From Deltaproteobacteria bacterium (GTDB lineage Bacteria; Desulfobacterota; Desulfobacteria; Desulfobacterales; Desulfatirhabdiaceae), in NCBI GenBank assembly GCA_026388755.1, contig JAPLJE010000075.1, positions 1-10,086 on the forward strand: a DNA stretch of 10,086 bases, given 5' to 3'. Below are positions 6,909 to 10,086 of this stretch, one piece after another. Position numbers and translations under genes: made by a program. The notes beneath the pieces are model-generated. The model was given only the letters and a program-made list of their open reading frames with translations. It was not told where the DNA came from and did no database searches. The first letter of the stretch is position 1. Each line of letters starts with the position of its first letter.

Positions 6909-7124
6909 TTATTTACTGGAACAAGTAGAGGTGCAACTCTCATATATCTCTCTACACCCTAGCGATGAATAGGTTCTGAACCCGGCCACAGGCCCCCCTT
7001 GGATACACTCTAAATATGTGGACGTACATTCTTGCTTACAACTATTTTCTCTGCTGTGAGCGCAGCCGGATAAGATTACAACTGCAACTATCATCACTGC
7101 TCTTAATAAGTTCATGTTGTCCAT
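6909..7124 (-). CDS. Small cysteine-rich lipoprotein (71 residues), function unknown
   Basis: The product starts MDNMNLLRAVMIVAVVILS and has a lipobox LSGC (residues 18-21). The mature part of 51 residues has, besides the lipidated Cys, six further cysteines in a mirror pattern: C-x3-C-x6-C, a 16-residue linker (IQGGPVAGFRTYSSLG), then C-x6-C-x3-C. This suggests a disulfide-linked helical hairpin exposed in the periplasm or on the outer membrane. CTST occurs in both arms, as if the arms arose by duplication. The start is uncertain: the ATGs at 7124 and 7115 both lack a strong ribosome site at normal distance (GGAAGGA lies about 17 bases upstream of the first). No known family is recognised. 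Confidence 0.68.
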   Translation of the reverse strand: MDNMNLLRAVMIVAVVILSGCAHSRENSCKQECTSTYLECIQGGPVAGFRTYSSLGCREIYESCTSTCSSK

Positions 7125-7329
7125 TTCAAATATTACTGATATCCTTCCACATCTAAACGACCCTGTCCTTTATTGCTTCTTCGACCACCACCAGGCTATT
7201 TTTCCGACAATAAAAGATTGCCAGTCTTTCAAGATCCACCATAAGCGATATTTCATTTATTTTGCAACATCTATGTATTTACTGCATATCATGCGGGTTG
7301 ATCCCCCCGGCTTTCCCAGGACAAATAGA

Positions 7330-7437
7330 AAACTTCAAGCTGTTTCCTGCCATGGTTCCCGGCCCCGGTGCGGATCATTCACCCGGCCAACTTGTCTCCC
7401 TGGCCGGCTGCCTTTTAGATTTCAAATCCTGAAGTTT
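7330..7437. repeat. Small repeat element, copy 2 (108 bp), bounded by AAACTTCA / TGAAGTTT
   Basis: The inverted 8-mers are at 7330-7337 and 7430-7437. It shares its ends and flank (CAGGACAAA-AGA) with 6258-6322 but carries about 43 extra bases, rich in GGCC (CCCGGCCAACTTG, TGGCCGGCTGCC). The right end abuts the helix-turn-helix relic within about 20 bases, so the element appears to have cut off that gene's 3' part. Confidence 0.55.
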
Positions 7438-7512
7438 GCCCGGCCTAGGATCCCCGGTTTTCCCTGAGACACCGGCAGATTCGGCTAGTTGGTCTCGGGT
7501 TTGGCCTTTATA

Positions 7513-7538
7513 ACCTTCAGGTAATATTTCCTGAAGGT
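7513..7538. repeat. Perfect 9-bp inverted repeat with 8-base loop
   Basis: ACCTTCAGG (7513-7521) and CCTGAAGGT (7530-7538) flank TAATATTT. No T-run follows on either strand, so it is not a typical intrinsic terminator. It lies inside the broken DNA-binding gene. Further inverted repeats lie nearby: CCATTG/CAATGG around 7618-7638 and CTTTTCA/TGAAAAG at 7676-7693. Confidence 0.6.
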
Positions 7539-7782
7539 CTAAACTTGTTCTTGTCCCTGCCAGCTTCCGCCTGCCTTCCCTTCGCCCGTACCGCCAGTAT
7601 TCCCCTTTTCCTTTCAGCCATTGGCACCCGGTCAATGGGCAAGAGGTTCCGGCATCTCTGATCTGTGACTTCCGCCTTTTCAAAAGTGAAAAGACAACCC
7701 CCGGGCAAGAAGAAAATTCCCTTTGTCCTGCCTTGTCTGTGTCCGTTCGCTTCCCGGCCCATGTCACCGCCTGAACACTTCA

Positions 7783-7807
7783 CCTTGCGCCTCTGGCTGC
7801 ACCGGAT
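7783..7807. repeat. GC-rich 25-mer, copy 2
   Basis: Matches 6436-6460 at 22 of 25 positions. In this copy it lies just inside the start of the 101-codon minus-strand frame that begins at 7822. Confidence 0.55.
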
Positions 7808-8082
7808 CATGGCCCTGCGCATGTGATCTCCTGAAAAACTCGACCTATATGATTATTGTTGACTTAATTTGCTCAAATTCATACTGAATAGTATCGATTT
7901 TTATTAAATAGAACTTGCATAAAACAAATCCTGTACCATCAAACAAGGATTAGAAGCGGCTTTGCGTTGGTAGAGTGGTTTGAATGTGGCGGGATATTCG
8001 GAATATTTAAGCCTCATAAGATGGGCATGTAGAGATGGAAATAATCATCAGCTTTTGATAAATAAATGGCTTTACTGTAGCA

Positions 8083-9525
8083 ATGACCCAAAAATTGGGG
8101 CATTCAATGCTAAAGAGAAAACCAAAAATAGGTGAAAAATTAATTTACAGAACATTTGATATTGATAAAAACGCACCTGGTGAGGTTTTAACGGTAATTA
8201 GTTATAATGAAAAACAAAAATCTATTGTTAATGTGAGAGGAGAAAGCGGGAGGGAATCTTCTTTTATATGGAGGGGTACCAGATTCTATTCGATAAAAGA
8301 AGACGTCAATTCCAAAATATCGGGGCACAAATCAAATGAAGATAATATCAATATAGAACGTTCTGAACCAAAAGGAGGTGTTCTGGAAATGACTCAACGA
8401 AAAATAAGCGCTTCCGAACTTATCGCGGACATCCGCAATAGTATGAATGACGCTGATTTAATGACAAAATACCAGATACCTCTTGAAAGCCTTCAATTGC
8501 TATTCAATAAGCTTATAAAAGCGGGGCATTTGAAACAATCTGAAATTGACTTCCGAAATCAAGCAACCTCAAAATATAGCTGCCCAGCCTGTGGCGCGAC
8601 TCAGGACAATAGTTTTGAAGAATGTCCGAAATGCGGCATCTTCGTAGCAAAGTTTAAAGCAAGGCCTCAGTTAAATATCCCATTGCCTTCAATTCAAAAT
8701 GAAACTTTTCCTCAGAATCCATCCATAAGTATTTCTATTCCAAAACCCCAAATTAATGAAAAGACTAATCGTGGCAAAGGAATACAGGGAAAGAAAACGA
8801 TAGCCATTGTAGCGATCGTTTTTGCCTCATCAATCATCGGCTATATTGGCATTAAGGGATATAACCAGCGTTCACCAGGGGACTTAGAGGTTTCCAACAA
8901 ACCATCTATAAAGGAGGCTGATCGAGTAGTTCATTCAACCAGTATTTCGAAAATATTAAATCCCCTAATCGGATCTTTGTCTCCCCATGTTAAAAATGCA
9001 TCTCTCCATCTTCAAAATTCGATTCGCTATGAAATAGAAGCTGGCTCGAACATATCTTATAAGGAATTATTTGATAAATATGAAAATAGCATTTCAGAAA
9101 TTGATAAAAAAATTATAGAAGTCCAAACAATTGCAGGCACAAACAATCAAGATATAACCAATCCCGTATTAGAATATTTAAAGGATTCTCAGGCCCTTCT
9201 CAGGGCTTTATTATTTAAATACAGAAAACAGCTAAATGTACAAAATGCGTATAACTTGGTGGATAAGACAAAAGAAGGACTAAATACATCAAATTCATAT
9301 CACCATGAATATGCTGAAAAATTATACGAAACAGCCCAAAAGGATTTAAAAAAAATAACCGAAGAATTTACTCCATCCGTTAAAGATATTTTAATCGCGG
9401 CAAAAAATTTAAGAAATGTTTATGCCAAGGTCTCCATTGTCATGCCTATAGAGACACTTATTGATCCTATTGGCATTGATGCTATTATTAAAAAAAATGA
9501 AAACTTAAAGTTAAAAAGCCCATGA
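8083..9525 (+). CDS. Zinc-ribbon, single-membrane-span protein of unknown function (480 residues)
   Basis: I recognise modules but no named family. Residues about 13-72 form a small beta-rich N-terminal segment (KPKIGEKLIYRTFD...FIWRGTRFYSI). Residues 107-160 form a helical module (KISASELIADIRNSMNDADL, then SLQLLFNKLIKAGHLKQSEID) of a kind seen in deltaproteobacterial signalling-type proteins. A rubredoxin-like zinc ribbon follows (C167-P-A-C170, C181-P-K-C184). After a proline-rich linker comes one membrane helix (about 239-258, after KK). The last 220 residues are mostly helical and charged, probably extracytoplasmic. The start is uncertain: ATG 8083 has no good ribosome site, ATG 8107 follows GGGG, and ATG 8389 (residue 103) has AAGGAGG. 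The gene is far more AT-rich than the genes left of the tRNA, which suggests acquisition. No partner gene is adjacent on the same strand. Confidence 0.85.
   Translation: MTQKLGHSMLKRKPKIGEKLIYRTFDIDKNAPGEVLTVISYNEKQKSIVNVRGESGRESSFIWRGTRFYSIKEDVNSKISGHKSNEDNINIERSEPKGGVLEMTQRKISASELIADIRNSMNDADLMTKYQIPLESLQLLFNKLIKAGHLKQSEIDFRNQATSKYSCPACGATQDNSFEECPKCGIFVAKFKARPQLNIPLPSIQNETFPQNPSISISIPKPQINEKTNRGKGIQGKKTIAIVAIVFASSIIGYIGIKGYNQRSPGDLEVSNKPSIKEADRVVHSTSISKILNPLIGSLSPHVKNASLHLQNSIRYEIEAGSNISYKELFDKYENSISEIDKKIIEVQTIAGTNNQDITNPVLEYLKDSQALLRALLFKYRKQLNVQNAYNLVDKTKEGLNTSNSYHHEYAEKLYETAQKDLKKITEEFTPSVKDILIAAKNLRNVYAKVSIVMPIETLIDPIGIDAIIKKNENLKLKSP
8371..8391 (+). promoter_or_regulatory. Internal strong ribosome site and ATG within the zinc-ribbon gene
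   Basis: AAAGGAGG (8371-8378) precedes an in-frame ATG at 8389 by ten bases. Translation from here would give a 378-residue product that starts MTQRKISASEL, exactly before the helical module and without the N-terminal beta segment. The annotated upstream start has a much weaker site, so either this is the true start or two isoforms are made. Confidence 0.45.
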
Positions 9526-9544
9526 TATTAGACAAGAACCAGTA

Positions 9545-9620
9545 ATGAGCGCCTACCAACTCAAAGACGGCCGATGGATTGTCAAGATACCGCTGGTCTG
9601 GCTGCCTGGTTCCAGAAACA
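9545..9620 (+). pseudogene. Possible N-terminal scrap of a tyrosine recombinase/integrase
   Basis: MSAYQLKDGRWIVKIP resembles the first strand of the arm-DNA-binding domain of phage-type integrases (M-x-(V/A)-Y-x-x-K-DGRW). After about 24 codons the similarity ends in the bidirectional-looking terminator, and no catalytic R, H or Y regions follow. There is no good ribosome site. The match is short, so chance similarity is possible. Confidence 0.3.
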
Positions 9621-9654
9621 AAAAAGGCCATACCCCTGAAGGATACAGCCCTTT
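9620..9654 (-). terminator. Rho-independent terminator downstream of the GTTTAAC-repeat gene
   Basis: On the minus strand an AAAGGGC-TG-TATCC arm pairs with GGGGTA-TG-GCCTTT and ends in a T6 run (9625-9620). It is 36 bases after the stop at 9691. A near copy of the 6527-6561 terminator. Confidence 0.72.
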
Positions 9655-9690
9655 GAATTTCGTATTGACAGGAAATGCCTTTATCCAAGA

Positions 9691-10086
9691 TCACCCGGCA
9701 AGCTGGCTTTCCTTGTTCCTGATTTTCTGCTCGGCGCCGTCAAGATTTTTCCCCAGGTAAACGGCTTTCATCTTTCCTCCCATTTTCCTGAAGGCCCGGA
9801 AATAGCCCCCGGATTCCTGAATATTCCAACCGGCAATGTTTAACCCTTGTTTAACTATTTCCTGTTTAACTGGCATGTTTAACCCATGTTCTTTGTTTAA
9901 CTGTTGTTTAACTTCATCCAATTCTTGTTTAACTGAATTGTTTAACTTAAGCTCTTTGTTTAACTCGGTGTTTAACTCTTGCAACCTGTTTAACTCTTGT
10001 TTAACTGCTTCAAGTTCTTGTCTAACCGTGTTTAACTGCTCGCTGTTGTTTATCTGTTTGTTTAACTCAATCAAAATCGGTGCGTA
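9691..10086 (-). CDS. Coiled-coil repeat protein with C-terminal YLGK module, 5' end cut by window
   Basis: The frame is open to the right edge (the edge codons read YAPILIELNKQ), so the start is outside the window; the TTG at 10074 is probably internal. At least 131 residues are present. The first part is a repetitive coiled coil built on V(K/R)QEL(N/E) units, with heptad spacing of Val and Leu and a 31-residue higher-order repeat. The last 46 residues form a separate small domain: GWNIQESGGYFRAFRKMGGK followed by AVYLGK and a charged helix. The (G)YxRxxR(K)xxGKxxxVYLGK pattern is a small basic beta-type fold like those seen on proteins linked to mobile DNA and may bind DNA; this is inference. 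Absent partners and the missing N-terminus prevent a functional call. Confidence 0.72.
   Translation of the reverse strand, partial: YAPILIELNKQINNSEQLNTVRQELEAVKQELNRLQELNTELNKELKLNNSVKQELDEVKQQLNKEHGLNMPVKQEIVKQGLNIAGWNIQESGGYFRAFRKMGGKMKAVYLGKNLDGAEQKIRNKESQLAG
9838..10066. repeat. GTTTAAC word repeated 14 times, plus two one-base variants
   Basis: Exact copies start at 9838, 9849, 9864, 9877, 9895, 9906, 9927, 9940, 9958, 9970, 9988, 9999, 10030 and 10060; variants GTCTAAC at 10020 and GTTTATC at 10048. All are in the same orientation. Spacings from 9895 run 11, 21, 13, 18, 12, 18, then 11, 21, 10, 18, 12. A 90-93 base block has therefore been duplicated in tandem. The array is inside the coiled-coil gene. 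The basic unit reads VKQELN on the minus strand and contains the word twice, in two codon frames. Confidence 0.85.

Larger units (their letters stand above)
7375..7822 (-). pseudogene. Broken gene with ParB-like helix-turn-helix segment
   Basis: An ATG at 7822 has a good ribosome site (AGGAG at 7832-7828, five-base spacing) and opens a 101-codon frame with no recognisable domain (MRRAMIRCSQRRKVKCSGGD...). In another frame, 7614-7456 encodes EYWRYGRREGRRK followed by TRDQLAESAGVSGKT. This resembles the basic linker and helix-turn-helix of ParB/KorB-like or plasmid-partition DNA-binding proteins (typically TRDKIAEALGVSxxT). That frame runs on into the small repeat element and stops at 7375. I infer an ancestral DNA-binding gene that was frameshifted and then truncated by the element. 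The composition is much more GC-rich than the flanks. Whether the 101-residue frame is expressed cannot be told from sequence. Confidence 0.35.

Noticed and set aside
7170..7256. Minus-strand 28-codon ATG frame, tryptophan-rich and membrane-like (KYRLWW...AWWWSKK)
   Set aside because: It looks like a small hydrophobic toxin but has no ribosome site, and another frame of the same stretch reads equally well; too short to support.
7517..7822. 101-codon minus frame as an independent protein
   Set aside because: Good ribosome site, but no domain, odd composition, and overlap with a more protein-like frame; kept only as part of the broken gene.
7859..7887. TTGACT-17-TACTGA as a promoter for the zinc-ribbon gene
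   Set aside because: The -10 box is poor and the start codon is about 190 bases away; not strong enough to list.
9838..10066. CRISPR array
   Set aside because: The repeats are 7 bases with 3-14 base gaps and lie in a coding frame; not CRISPR-sized repeats or spacers.
6129..10086. Second copy of the tRNA 3' end as an att site
   Set aside because: Looked for the T-arm and acceptor sequence (GATTCCAACACGGCCCACCA) in the right part; only short partial matches such as TTCCAACCGG at about 9825 were seen.

Overview
The window looks like a chromosomal segment of a deltaproteobacterium (Desulfobacterota, probably a sulfate-reducer relative). This is inferred from the protein styles: a cysteine-cluster PAS domain, a tungstate-type ABC transporter remnant, and a zinc-ribbon protein with a short helical module of a kind I associate with that group. 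No marker gene for taxonomy is present. The left 3.8 kb is ordinary coding sequence, the middle is decaying, and everything right of a tRNA-Lys gene looks accessory.

Region 1 (1-3940, minus strand) is a compact three-gene operon. It encodes a GalT-like nucleotidyltransferase, then a PAS plus SpoIIE-type phosphatase, then a periplasmic oligopeptide-type substrate-binding protein that runs off the left edge. The gaps are 20 and 28 bp, and a plausible promoter lies about 110 bp upstream of galT. The phosphatase lacks a normally conserved TDG-loop aspartate.

Region 2 (about 4010-5990) is a graveyard. On the plus strand a permease fragment is spliced by deletion onto a tungstate-transporter-type ATPase that has lost its Walker A lysine region and its frame. 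On the minus strand, converging with it, a family 2 glycosyltransferase is split by a frame change at an A7 run and lacks about 14 residues. Its 5' end overlaps the promoter of the next gene.

Region 3 (5981-6169) is a tRNA-Lys(CTT) gene with its own promoter (TTGACA, 17-base spacer) and an intrinsic terminator.

Region 4 (6170-10086) is consistent with accessory DNA downstream of a tRNA. It holds two small lipoprotein genes on the minus strand, one with a mirror-symmetric six-cysteine pattern, and two copies of a small repeat bounded by an AAACTTCA/TGAAGTTT inverted repeat. It also holds a broken gene with a ParB-like helix-turn-helix segment, a 480-residue AT-rich zinc-ribbon/membrane-anchored protein on the plus strand, and a possible integrase N-terminal scrap. 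At the right edge is the 3' part of a coiled-coil gene carrying 14 exact copies of GTTTAAC. Two near-identical minus-strand terminators (6527-6561 and 9620-9654) close unrelated transcription units.

Stretches with no gene that I can support: 6129-6660 (repeats and terminators only), 7125-7374 (AT-rich, nothing convincing beyond one copy of the repeat at its right end), 7823-8082 (AT-rich leader, no clear promoter) and 9621-9690 (terminator). No CRISPR array, complete insertion sequence or rRNA was seen.
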